This document shows positions 44,233 through 54,800 of a stretch of DNA of 64,000 nucleotides, in pieces. Under the pieces are notes generated by a model. It was not told the DNA's origin. It did no database searches and saw only the letters and a list, made by a program, of their open reading frames with translations. The position numbers were made by a program, and so were the translations under genes. Location: NCBI GenBank assembly GCA_038503035.1, contig JAVSML010024436.1, forward strand, positions 1 to 64,000, given 5' to 3'. The first letter of the stretch is position 1. Each line of letters starts with the position of its first letter. The DNA is from Crocodylus rhombifer. Taxonomy: Eukaryota > Chordata > Crocodylia > Crocodylidae.

Positions 44233-44258
44233 TACGGAGGGAAAGACTGCAGCAAGAC

Positions 44259-44992
44259 TTGGATAGGTTGCAGGGGTGGGCTAACAAAAACAGGATGCAC
44301 TTCAATACTGACAAGTGCAGGGTGCTGCACTTGGGCAGTAGTAACCAGCAGCACACTTATAAGATGGGAAACTCCCTTCTTGAGAGCACGGAGGCAGAAA
44401 GGGATCTTGGATTCATTACTGACTCCAAGATGAACATGGGCCAGCAATGCGAGGTCACAGTTGGCAGGGCTAACCGGACCTTGTCGTGCATCCACAGGTG
44501 GATCTCTAGCAGGGCCAAGGAGGTGATCCTCCCCCTCTACGTGATGCTGGTCAGGCCACAGCTGGAGTACTGTGTCCAGTTCTGTGCGCTCCACTTCAGG
44601 AGGGAAGTGGACAACAGTGAGAGGGTCCAGAGGAGGGCCACCCGCATGATCCTAGGACAACAGGGCAGACCCTACAATGAGAGACTGTGGGACCTGAACC
44701 TGTTCAGCCTTCACAAGAGAAGGCTGAGGGGGGACCTGGTGACCATCTATAAACTTACTAGGGGGGACCAGAAGGGTTTGGGAGAGACACTGTTTCCCCT
44801 AGCGCCCCCAGCATAACAAGGAATAACGGCTATAAGTTGTTGGAGAGTAGGTTTAGATTAGACATCCGCAAGAACTACTTCACAGTTAGGGCAGCTAGGA
44901 TCTGGAACCAGCTTCCGAGGGAAGTGGTGCTGGCTCCTACCCTGGGGGTCTTTAAGAGGAGGCTTGATGCCTACCTAGCTGGGATCATTTGA
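44259..44992 (+). pseudogene. CR1 ORF2 C-terminal region
   Basis: The part to 44,816 shows 'MHFNTDKCRVLHLG', 'YKMGNSLLESTEAERDLG', '[14 protein letters not shown]', 'RVQRRATRMI' and 'RRLRGDLVTIYKL', the standard order after the CR1 RT. After another frameshift at about 44,815, the terminal 'LDIRKNYFTVRAARIWNQLP', then REVV, and a 'LDAYLAGII' end lie in a second frame, with the ORF2 stop TGA at 44990-44992. This region includes the RT thumb and the CR1-specific tail. Several small changes mark it as a decayed copy. Confidence 0.88.
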
Positions 44993-45231
44993 GCCCAGTT
45001 TTTTCTCCTGCCTAGGCAGGGGGTTGGACTTGAAGATCTACAAGGTCCCTTCTGACCCTACTTCTAAGTTTCAGAGTGGCCTATGTGGGAATGCAGCCTT
45101 CAGAACAGGATTTCAATAACACAACCTTGGACAACACACGGAACAATAAACAAAATATGGTACAATTGGTACTGAATGAGGCAGGTGCTCAGTCAAAAAA
45201 TGCTTTAATTAACACTAGCGTCATTCACCCC

Positions 45232-45771
45232 TTGTACTCGGCCGTGGTGAGGCCGCAGCTGGAGTATTGTGTCCAGTTTTGGGCTCCACAATTCAAAAAG
45301 GATGTGGAGAAGCTTGAGAGAGTCCAGAGAAGAGCTGTGTGCATGATCAGAGGTCAGGAAAACAGACCTTATGAGGAGAGGCTGAGAGCCATGGGGCTCT
45401 TCAGCCTGGAAAAGCACAGGCTCAGGGGTGATCTGGTGGCCAATTATAAGTTTATCAGAGGTGCTCACCAGGATCTGATTGCTCACCAGAGTGCTCCAAG
45501 GGATGACGAGGTTGAACAGTCACAAACTCTTCCATGACAATTTCAGGCTGGACATAAGGAAGAATTTCTTTACTGTCCGAGCCCCCAAGGTCTGGTATAG
45601 CCTGCCATCGGGGGTGGTTCAAGCACCTACTTTGAATGCCTTCAAGAGAAATTTGGATGCTTATCTTCCTGGGATCCTATGACCCCAGCTGACTTATTGC
45701 CCCCGGGGCAGGGGGCTGGACTCAGTGATCTTTTGAGGCCCCTTCCAGCCCTAATGTCTATGAAAACTGTG
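45232..45771 (+). mobile_element. 5'-truncated CR1 of a second subfamily
   Basis: The copy starts inside ORF2 at the '[20 protein letters not shown]' segment and includes '[13 protein letters not shown]', '[20 protein letters not shown]' and, after a frameshift near 45,500, 'LDIRKNFFTVRAPKVWYSLP' to 'LDAYLPGIL' (stop at 45,680-45,682). The 3' UTR (gcagggggctggactcagtg, atcttttgaggccccttccag) differs from that of the CR1 just upstream (acttgaagatctacaaggtc). They are therefore separate insertions, not one duplication. An open frame (45,076-45,537) crosses from unrelated flanking DNA into this CR1 by chance. Confidence 0.85.
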
Positions 45772-45869
45772 AAATTATAATGCATATGCATAGAGGTCAA
45801 ATTAAGGTTCTACAAGCAACCTTAATTTTGGCATTACTTTATATTTGAAAACTTGACTTACAAGCACAG

Positions 45870-46103
45870 TACAGTAGAACCTGGGTAATGTTCCTCCCCC
45901 CTTGAAAAGATGCAGATTTGCAAACAAGTTGGGAGATGTATAGGCACTGGGGGGCTTCTAATGAGCTTTGGATGGGTGAAGAAGTTGTTCCCTTTGAAAT
46001 AAATACTGTATCAACCAAATGAGTGGCTTGTCAGTACAGTGACCCACTGCAAATTAAGTGGACTCGAAGCCATATGAATACAAATAATCTGGGTTCTACT
46101 GTA
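45870..46103. mobile_element. Tigger/pogo-type MITE
   Basis: The element (45872-46101, 230 bp) starts cagtagaacctgggtaatgt. The complement of its end is cagtagaacccagattattt, giving inverted ends that match at 15 of the first 20 positions. It is flanked by TA on both sides (45870-45871 and 46102-46103), the target site of the Tc1/mariner and pogo superfamily. CAGTAGAACC-type ends are typical of Tigger elements. There is no transposase, so it would depend on one supplied from elsewhere. Confidence 0.85.
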
Positions 46104-46430
46104 ATGTTCTTTGAATATAATTTTGGGTGTCTTATCTTCAGTTTTGGCCTGTCCAGAATGGTGCCCAACACCAATGGAGAAGGCTGAGAGAAACAGCTCC
46201 TTAGGTTTATTGATACTGGCTGATGAAGGAAGGTGCAAGGCAAGGCACAGATGAAATGGTTACAATGGGGTATAAAAGTAGGAGACAGATAATGCAGATT
46301 ACCTTGGCCCAGTCTGATGGAGGGTTATATCAGTTTAAATTTTGTCTGTATATGTGCGTCCTGGGGTAGCAGCCTCCTAAAGGGAGACAGACACTTACCT
46401 GCTTCCCTCCTACTTACTGTCAAAACACTA
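46104..46430. other. Unassigned DNA between two Tigger-type elements
   Basis: No recognisable gene. It is simply the host DNA between the small MITE and the large foldback element. Confidence 0.4.
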
Positions 46431-48047
46431 TACAGTAATACCTCGGTTAACAAATCCTCTGGGAACAAAGCTCCTTTATAACAAAACCTGTCGTTTTCTT
46501 GCCAAAAAAAAAAAAAAAAAATTGAAAAATTGAACCTCCCTCCCCTGTGGCTTTCTTGTTTTACCAGAGAAACCCACGGATTTTGCTATTTTGCAATGAG
46601 CTCCCTGTAGGCAGGCAGAGTTCCAGCCTGCAGGGAGCTAAGAGGGAGCAGGAGGAAGGCAGTAAGACAGGGGCGCCATGTACATGTACAATACATGCAC
46701 GTGGCCCCAGGCAGCCTACAGAGTAGCTCCAGCAGCTAAGGGGTGGGGAGAGGAGGGTTGAGGCCCCTGTAGGGAGGGAACTGGGCAGGGCTGGGGCTGC
46801 TGCTCAGCCGGGCAGGACTTGGGGGCTGGGGCCCAAAACGCATGGCTGCAGGGCCTCAGCAGGGAGTAGGATGGAGCCACAGGTGGCTTGTCCGGGGGAA
46901 GGGGAGGGCCAGCTCCCCACTGCCGCTTGCACACCTAGGGAACAGAGGGAACCCATGCCCGTCAGATCTGTACATGGGGCAGGCACCAGCTGCAAGCTTG
47001 GTCTCCCACCCTGCTTCCCTCCATAGCCCTACAGGAACAACCCAGTATGGCTCAGGACAGCGGGGCCACACGGGGATCTCCTTGCCGCTGTGAGCTCCCC
47101 TCCTGCTGCCCTGGCGATGCGCCTCCTGCATGTGCTGCTGTTTTGAGGGGCACAACCCTGCGCTGTTGCCCTCACTGCAGCCCTGCATGTCGGGGGTGTC
47201 GCCAGGGCAGCATGGGGCAAGCAGCTTCTCTGTGCAGCTCACCTGCTTCCTGCCATGTCGGATGGTGCCTGCCAGGCTGCAGAGGGCCCAGGGCAGAGAA
47301 GCAGTGAGGAGCTCACAGCGGTGAGCAGCTTCTCCGTGCAGACCCACTGTTCCCTGCCACCCTGCTTCCCAGGGCCCCACGGCCTCTGCAGCCTGGTAGG
47401 CACCACCTGATGCAGCGGGAAGCAGGGGAGCTGTGCGGACAAGCTGCTCGCTGCTGCTTGCTCTGCACTGCCCTGGTGATGTGCCTCCTGCATGCAGGGC
47501 TGCAGTGAGAACAGCAGTGCGTTGCTGCGCCCTTCAAAGCAGCAGCATGCACAGGAGGCATGTTGTCAGGGCAGGGCAAAGCTTGCACCAGCAAGGAGAT
47601 CCCTGCATGGCCCCACCATTCCTTGCCATGCCGGGTCATGCCTGCCGGGCTGAGGAGGCCCTGGGGGACGGGAGCAGGGCAGGAGCCCGAGCCTGCAGCT
47701 TGTGCCTGTCCCACGCACAGATCTGGGGGGCATGAATCTCCCCTATCCCCCAGGAGAGTGCATGGTGGTGGACAGCGGCCCAGGTCCACAGCCCTGGCAG
47801 CTGGGGGCCCCCTCTGGCAGGGCTGGGGGGGCAGGGGCTGTGGGTGGGGGAGTGTAGGGCCAGGGGAGCTGTGGGGGGCCTTTAATTATGTATTTAATGA
47901 TATTTTCCTACTGTACCCACCCCTTCTCTGAAGTCCTGGAATGCATCCCTATGCCTCCTATGTTATTGCTACCTCTGGTAATGAAGTTCCTGATAACAAA
48001 GTCACATCATGGAATGCATCTACTTCATTAACTGAGGCATTACTGTA
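46431..48047. mobile_element. Tigger/pogo-type foldback element, 1.6 kb, with giant internal palindrome
   Basis: The element (46433-48045) starts cagtaatacctcggttaaca. The complement of its end is cagtaatgcctcagttaatg, with TA flanks (46431-46432 and 48046-48047). Inside, about 46,850-47,830 is an imperfect palindrome centred near 47,340. For example cagatctg at 46963 mirrors cagatctg at 47718, and the stem near 47,100 mirrors the one near 47,570. Inner hairpins exist as well (gctgccctggcga at 47105 with tcgccagggcagc at 47199). The plus-strand frame at 46,842 and the minus-strand frame at 47,313-47,789 encode recognisably similar peptides, which confirms the inverted arms. An A run (about 46,506-46,521) and GC-rich arms complete it. 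No transposase. Open frames to 174 codons are by-products. Confidence 0.85.
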
Positions 48048-48879
48048 ATTGGGACTTAGTGTGTGAACTACCCCTGAAGAGCTGCACATCCATCCATTCC
48101 TGATCATGGTGCAATTAATACTGGTACACAAAATTAAGACTATACAAGGATATGTACACATCTCTGTGCCTTAAAGAGAACATATGCCAAGCTTCAAAAC
48201 ACTACTCCATTACTGGTCCATAGCCTAGGAGCTGAAATCTGCTCCTTGGATCATGATTCCAGTTGGTAGTGCCAGCTACCAACTGGTCAGCTCTTACCTG
48301 TATTTCTATTTACACTAGAAAGCCAAACAACTGCACTGACAGCAACTGACCCCAGAGTGGTTATGAAAACATGCAGTGGATCAGCACCTCCCCCAAACAT
48401 GACTGAAAACCTAGGACAATAAAAAGACACTTTGCTTTAAAGGTTAACAAGACTACTGTACCGTGAACTAAAATGTGTCGATTTTAATTTGATATGATGG
48501 GGCTGGAAATGTAGATGATAAAGATTTTTCACTCTTTGATGGACAACATTACATGACAACAGACAGCAACATGTGGTTGACTGGGCACGTGATTGATTGC
48601 AATGAGACTGTTGTTCAGTGTTCATCTATGTTAGAACAGCGCTGGCACAGTCAATTCTATGTCATATTTTTCCATGATCAGCTCTCAAATAATTATAAAA
48701 CTCATTTGTTAATTCATTCTGGGCTTGCAAACAAATTCATTTAAAAAACCCTGTATTTTGCTATTTTAAGTAATTATACAAATGTTAAAGCTTTTACTGA
48801 TCTATGATCTTTGTACTTGAAATTTGCCATGACAACAGTAGTCTTTCCTTGGACCTTCTCTCACGTGCACATGGTGTCA
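48048..48879. other. Unassigned DNA
   Basis: No recognisable gene or repeat. Confidence 0.4.
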
Positions 48880-49515
48880 GATATCAATTTCCAAATCTAT
48901 GAGCTGCTCTCTGGTATTATCGCTCAGCATGCAGATTCCATCTGCCCCTTCTGGGCATTTGTCAAGTTTGCAGATTTTGATTAAATGCTGTGCTGTTTGC
49001 TGGACACTGCATTCACACAAGGGCTGTCCAAGATGTTCATCTTGTGAAAAGTTGTTTTGAAGTGTCCATATCCACATCTCAGTCTGTTCAGCTTGACCCA
49101 CGCTTCCCTGTCAAAGTCATGCCCAATGGGGGACACATCTGGTGTTGGTATAAAATGCTGTAGGAATAGGTCTGACCTTTCCCAGAGGTCGGCCCATTTC
49201 ATTGCTGCTCATAGGTTTGGTTCAGCATCCCTTCTCTTCCAAAAGCTTGTGGGTTTCGTGTATAAACGGTTTATGACTTTTAAGTCTCTTAAGCCTCCAT
49301 CTATTTGGGTCTTCAGTTAACAGCTGATGGAGCTGGTGATTTCTGTCATCTCTTGGCTCCATTGCTAGTAATGATGTTAGGTCTGTCTTCTTATATCACT
49401 TGGTCTAATGCCTGAGAGTACAGAGAGTACATCTGTGTATGTGTAGTTTGTGCAGCCTGTTGCGAGTCTCAGCACACTGTTAACTACAGTGTTGAGCTTT
49501 TTAGCGTGACAATTT
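48880..49515 (-). pseudogene. C-terminal end of a non-CR1 LINE reverse transcriptase ORF
   Basis: Read on the minus strand from 49,515 to 48,880, the sequence gives in order 'KKLNTVVNSVLRLATGC' (the end of the RT thumb), 'YTDVLSVLSGI', 'RLKRLKSHKPFIH', 'WVKLNRLRCGYGHF' and 'LCECSVQQTAQHLIKIC'. The last is a C-x-C-x8-H-x4-C zinc-binding pattern typical of jockey/Nimb/CR1-like LINE tails. At least three frameshifts or stops separate the parts (for example a stop near 49,378 and another near 49,211). CR1 copies in this window lack this LNRLR and CxC...H...C tail, so this is another LINE family, here 5'-truncated. The exact clade is uncertain. Confidence 0.7.
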
Positions 49516-52134
49516 CTGGACCATTTTTTTCCAATGATGTATAAGGTCTAAGGACCATACAAGTCTTGTAAGGTCCTGGATGGTCCTTGGACCTAATACG
49601 TTGTTGAAAAAAATATGTACTCAACAACAACATGTATAATTTAAAAGCAGCAAAAATATAGAAGGCAAGAAGCAAGTAGCCTATAATATGATCTTCTTAT
49701 TCCTAAAAAAAAAAAGGGTCTATGAAGCAGACTTGCATTCGGTCATTCTTATATGCATTCAAAGTCCAGAACTCAGTTCCTGCAGTGCTTCACAGGTTAC
49801 TCATCGATTGTGCCTCCTGTGACATACGTGACACAAACTGAGAATTGCTGGTGCTTTATCGGAAACTTTCTGGCATCTGAGTGGAGAAAGATGGACTAAA
49901 AGCAGATTTGCAGCTCTGTGCTGAACACTTTATCACAATCCATAAGTTGACAGCTTCTGGTCTAAGTGCTTTTGATATCTGTGTTTCAAAATTAAACAGC
50001 AAGCACCAATGAAATGTGGCACAGGCATCTGTTCTGTAACTGTTCTTGCGAGAGGGATATTTTTATAATGCATATTAACACCATATTTAGAAATTGCCTC
50101 AATACATGCAGAACAAACTAGCCACTCCAAAGTGCCTTTAACTATTGTCAATATACAGACAATATGAGTAGAGTCCCATTCAGAATTATCCCTCACTTCC
50201 TGCAAATAAAAGCAACCACACTTGATGTTTGAGAAGGAATGCATGAAGCAAACAAATAGGGTTCTGAGAGTCCTTATCTACCTGATATCCAGCAGAAAAG
50301 CTTAAAAAAAACAAACATTCAGGACTTCCCACCATGTCCAGTGGGCCTTCAGATACCTTGTTCCCTCACCATTTTCCATTCTTCCCTACTTCCAGGCACC
50401 AGAATGTGTTTCTAGTTCCTCCCAGTGGTTGATGGTCTTCTTCCCCTGCTTGACTTTATGCTGGATCTTGCTTTCCTGTGCTCAGTCATCTACCGTTGCA
50501 CCTCCACATCTCTAGGGTTAAAAAGCCCCAGTCCTGCTGGCTCACAGTTGGATATTAAAAACTTTTAGGGAAGGCAAATGCTTTTCACAGAAGTTTGAGA
50601 TCCTTTTGGTAGAGAGTCCCCCAGCTACTTCCACAATCCCCTAGAATTAGCCAGTCCCTATGCTTTTCTAAATAGATTACAAGCACTGATAATAGTACCT
50701 ATCTCAGTGACGTTGGATATCCTTTACCATGTTTTCCATTAAACCATTACAATCCCAAAGAAAAAGTAGAGTTTGAAAATGTTATCCTCAAGGAATTAAA
50801 TTAGCTTCCAAACAATTCATTTGATTGTTTTCTAGATAACGATGTCTTTGGGTAGAGTGCGATTTTACTATATACACAACATATGTTAAAATACCTACAC
50901 AGAATGGGGAGAAGGTTGGGGAGGAGGGGGCAGGGAGAAACAAAAGGGTATCTACTTCAATTATGGATTTCTTTGCTTTTGCTGCTTTGCACTATTTTAA
51001 TACAAAGTTGGCTGCTTCAAGCCTTACTTAATTTACATAAAAATTAAATTGAATGCCCCTTTGCATGCATCAACTAGTCATGGTTAGCCATCTATGTATA
51101 TTTAATATATTTCCATGTCACCAACCATTGCTAGATAATTAGTTCCTGGAAGTCTCACTGTGTTTCAAACAGTGAAACATAAGATGATCTTATTTAACGT
51201 CAAGTTTCCATTCAACAGATCAGTAGCAATTTCCAATCTACCCCTATCTTTCCTTTACTTTAGCACTTTTATATATCTAAACTAAAGTATGCCTACAACT
51301 AGGCAGTTTGTTCACAACAGAAATATCTGCCTACTCTGTTCAGGCTAGCATTCTGTATAAATAATTGCATCTTGGTCTTCTCCTCTGTCCCTCATGTTAA
51401 TATTCCCCAAATTATGTGACCTGGCCCTCAACTTTGGCTGATTTCTTGGATATCCATGGCATTTACATCAAGGGAGACTTGCTGAAATACAGAGCCAATG
51501 TGCAAAGGATCTGGGTAAGTAAAAACCAAGCCACATTGAAATCAGCACACTAATGTCCACTCCATTTTATAAACAAGATTGTTACATGCATATTTAAAAA
51601 AAGAAACAAAGAAACTTTATCCAGAGTGTCACACTTCTATCCGTTACTCTGCCAGAGTTACTGCCTTTTCCACGAGTCAAATTATGACATCACTGAGATC
51701 AATGCTGAAACTCCCATCAATTTCAGTGGGGCAGGATTTCACCCACAGATTTTAAGACCAAAGTAGACCATTAAGATCATCTGGAGTGTCCTCTTACCAT
51801 AGGCCATAGAACATCAACTGATAAATCCTACAGAAAGCCTGTACACTGCAATTAAGCACAATACACCCATGACATTTTTAGAAAGAAGTTATTTTTAGTC
51901 CCATACCAAACTGCACACATGAAACATTGCAGTGATGGTATCTGGCAAAGGAAGAGAGAAATCCTGGGAGGAACTAGCAAACTTCATCCCTTTCCCTTCT
52001 CTAAAGTGAATTACCTTCCTGGTGGTTAAGATGCTTTAAAGAGATGGGATTATGTTTGACTGGTGACAAAATTTGAGTGCTCCAGATGAGTCACCAAAAA
52101 GCCATTGTTCTATCTTTAACAAGCAAGAGAACTA
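49516..52134. other. Unassigned, mostly unique AT-rich DNA
   Basis: Two and a half kilobases with no recognisable gene, RNA or repeat. Short simple tracts are present (an A run at about 49,707-49,717). The open frames are all under 105 codons and lack domains. Confidence 0.45.
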
Positions 52135-53188
52135 CCTTAGACAAGGGGTGTCAAACTCATAGAATCATAGAATATGAGGGTTGGAAGGGACCTCAGGAAG
52201 TCTAGTCCAATCCCCTGCTCAAAGCAGGGCCATCCTCCAACTAGATCATCCCAGCTAGGGCTTTGTCTAGCCAGGTCTTAAAAACCTCCAAGGATGAAGC
52301 TACCACCTCTCTGGGTAACCTGTTCCAGTGCTTTACTACTCTCCTAGTGAGAATTTTTTTCCTAATATCTAATTTAAACAGCCCTTGCTGCAACTTTAGA
52401 CCATTGCTCCTTGTTCTGCCATCTGCCACCACTGAGAACAGCGTCTAGCTTCATCTTCTTTGTACCCACCCTTCAGGCAGTTGAAGGCTGTTATTAAATC
52501 CCCTCTCAGTCTTCTCTTCTCCAGACTAAATAAGCCCTGTTCCTGCAGCTTCTCTTCAGAAGTCATGTGCCTTAGCCGTCTCATCATTTTCACTGCCCTC
52601 TACTGGATTCTCTCCAATTTGTCCTCATTGATTCTGTAGTGCCCTTAGACATGGGGTGTTAAACTCATCTGGCCCTATGAGCCAGATAGGGCTCATAGAA
52701 TGGCCTGACACACTAAATCTAGTGTGCAGAGCTGGTCTGGTGCAGGCACCCAGTGCAGCATGTTATCTGAACTGAACCCACATGCACCTTGTGCCCAGGA
52801 CTGGCCCCAGCTTCGCACAGTACATCTAGCACAAGCTAACCCCAGCCCTGCACATTGCGTGCAGCGCTGGTCAACAACATACACCATACTCTGCAAAGGT
52901 TCAGTCTGGGGCACGTGCTGTACACAGCTCCCATGCTGGATCCAGCACATGGGAGTGGTCTATGAGCCCACCCACTGGTCTGGACAAGCCCCAGATTCAG
53001 TGTTCAGGGCTGATCCAGTGTGGATGCCGCATGCAGCATGCACCCTGGCCCAGCCCTGCACGCTGCACTCAGTGCCTGCACCAAACCTGCCCTGTGTGCT
53101 GTGTGGGGCTGGAACTGGTGTGTGCTGCCTGTGGTGCACAGGGACGGTCCAGCTTGTGGGCCATATCTTTGACATTCCTGCCTTAGAA
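52135..53188. mobile_element. Non-autonomous hAT element interrupted by a CR1
   Basis: The element (52143-53180) starts aaggggtgtcaaactcat and ends ccatatctttgacattcctg; the complement of the end is caggaatgtcaaagatatgg. It is flanked by ccttagac (52135-52142) and ccttagaa (53181-53188), 7/8 identical. The interior (52,690-53,160) shows the same TGCA/GCAC-rich degenerate text as the element at 10,897 but in reverse orientation (for example ccagattcagtgttcagg corresponds to the complement of cacactggatctggggctgg). A CR1 lies at 52161-52642. No transposase. Confidence 0.8.
52161..52642 (-). mobile_element. 5'-truncated CR1 (minus strand) with a 26-bp target duplication
   Basis: On the minus strand it encodes the ORF2 end '[19 protein letters not shown]', then, after a frame change, '[20 protein letters not shown]' and 'LPREVV', ending at the CR1 3' tail (aggtcccttccaaccctcat, attctatgattctatg). 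The sequences at 52135-52160 and 52643-52668 match at 24 of 26 positions and flank the insert, so they are its target duplication. They include the left end of the surrounding hAT element. The CR1 therefore landed in the hAT after the hAT had arrived. Confidence 0.88.
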
Positions 53189-53480
53189 AATCACCTGACT
53201 ACAGCAATTTGGTTTTGAGTCTAGATAATATAATGTGAATTTAGGAAGATGCTATAGCTACTGCATAAATAGGAAGAGGATAACATGTTACACCAGTGCT
53301 CTTCAGCCTACTCTAGATTCCCCTTCATTAGTAGAGTGCTGCACTGGATGCAGTATTGATTCTTACATACCTCACAGGGACAGAATCAGGTCCTTTATAG
53401 TAGTTTTATTCATCCTGGCTCTGACATCTGTGATCCTGCAAGGTTCACTGTAATTCAAAGCAAGTCCTTTTGAAGAACTT
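53189..53480. other. Unassigned DNA
   Basis: No recognisable feature. Confidence 0.4.
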
Positions 53481-54800
53481 TTGCCTATCTGCTGTCAAGT
53501 CCAGAGTGGGAGCCCTGTGGCCTAGATCCTGATATAAAAGCAGCCTCACTACTGACACTTGCTAGTAAGCAGAGAGAAGAGCCTGGGGCCTGTTTGAGAA
53601 CTCCAGGTTGACAGTCTCCCAAGGCAGAGTGCTCACTCTCAGCTGGTATCTATTGGTGAGCAAAGTGAAGTGACAGGAGGGTTCAGGCTCACTTCCATTT
53701 TGGTTATACAACTGTTTTGGCCACAATACAGGTAAATCCTGAATTTGCAGCCAATAAAATGCTTATTACCCTGGTTAGGAAATGAACAGACAAGAGAACT
53801 ATATCAAATATGCCTGGGATGAAGGGTCTCTCAGCCACAGCAAAGTCTGGTTGGGTGTGAGAACAGAATACTAAGCAGAGAGAGGAAAGGGGGTCCTTCC
53901 AGAAGCATCTCCTTTGTGGCAAGAACTCTCTGAAGACTGAAATTGCACAGAGAGCAAGCTAAGATAGTGACCCAAAGCTGAAGACTCACTACAGGGCTCA
54001 CACAAAGGCCTGACTGTCCAGAGTCCCTTCAACGAGCTAGACAGTACAGCATCGCAAATGGCACATGTCAGGGGAGGGAAATGGACCTTTCCCAAATCTG
54101 GACTTTGGCAAATTCTGGACAATAAAATAAGTCAGATACAACTAAGGTGACATTTTGGGACAAAGTGAAATCCAGGACAATGTGGAATCTGGGACACTGT
54201 CCCCTTCTCCCCTCTGTCTGTCAAGTCAGCAGTGCTGCTGCAGGCAAAGGCAGGGGCAGGATGGCATGGCGTAGCTCTGGTATTACCATTCAGGCAGCTA
54301 AAGGAAGCAATGGCCTGTTAATGACCTATTGCTCTTTGCTTTATAGGTGTTAACAATCCATCTCCCATTTTTAATAGTCTTTCCACAAATAAAGCTATTT
54401 TAGGGTAATTTTGCTGTCTGCTAAGGCTTACCTATGTCACTGCTTCTGCCGCTTCATCTCCCTGACATGTGCCCAGGACACATTTTAAATTTTCACCTGC
54501 CAACTGCAACCATCTTCTGAAATCCCAGACTGTCTCAGCCAAACCAGGACGTATTGTCACCCTAGGTATAAAAGAATGGGCAATAGCTTGATACCTCATT
54601 AACATTACCTAGTAGCCACAGCCCAGACAGTGAGAGGAGAAGCGGGATTGAGACTCTTCCTAAGAGACCATGGGGACTAAAAATTTTACTCACATTTTGA
54701 TTAATTGCTGGCTTCTCTCAGTTTGTTTTATGTCCCCCTTTCCCTAGTCCATTCCACTCCCAATAAAGTTCAGATTCAAAGCCTTGTAATTGTTTTGCAA
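53481..54800. other. Unassigned DNA with promoter-like and polyadenylation-like signals
   Basis: A TATA-like gatataaaagcagcc lies at about 53,531 and two polyadenylation-like signals (ccaataaaatgc at about 53,752, cccaataaagttc at about 54,761) follow. An old solo LTR is one possible reading, but no inverted TG...CA ends or target duplication are clear, and no coding region is seen. The signals may be chance. Confidence 0.25.

Larger units (their letters stand above)
41950..45069 (+). mobile_element. Nearly full-length CR1 LINE
   Basis: About 3.1 kb. It holds the CR1 leader (gggatgggcttcacctctct, gctttaaactggcatcgcc), the ORF2 endonuclease, the reverse transcriptase and the C-terminal domain. 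The short 3' UTR has the CR1 signature (gcagggggttggacttgaag, aaggtcccttctgacccta). ORF1 is absent or lies in the missing 5' end. At least three frameshifts separate the ORF2 parts, at about 42,830, 44,230 and 44,815. The catalytic motifs are intact. No target duplication is clear, which is normal for CR1. A 5'-truncated CR1 of another subfamily follows 160 bp downstream. Confidence 0.9.

Noticed and set aside
46856..47380. 174-codon minus-strand open frame and neighbours in the 46,800-47,930 interval
   Set aside because: They derive from the GC-rich palindromic arms of the foldback Tigger-like element, and similar peptides appear on both strands because of the symmetry.
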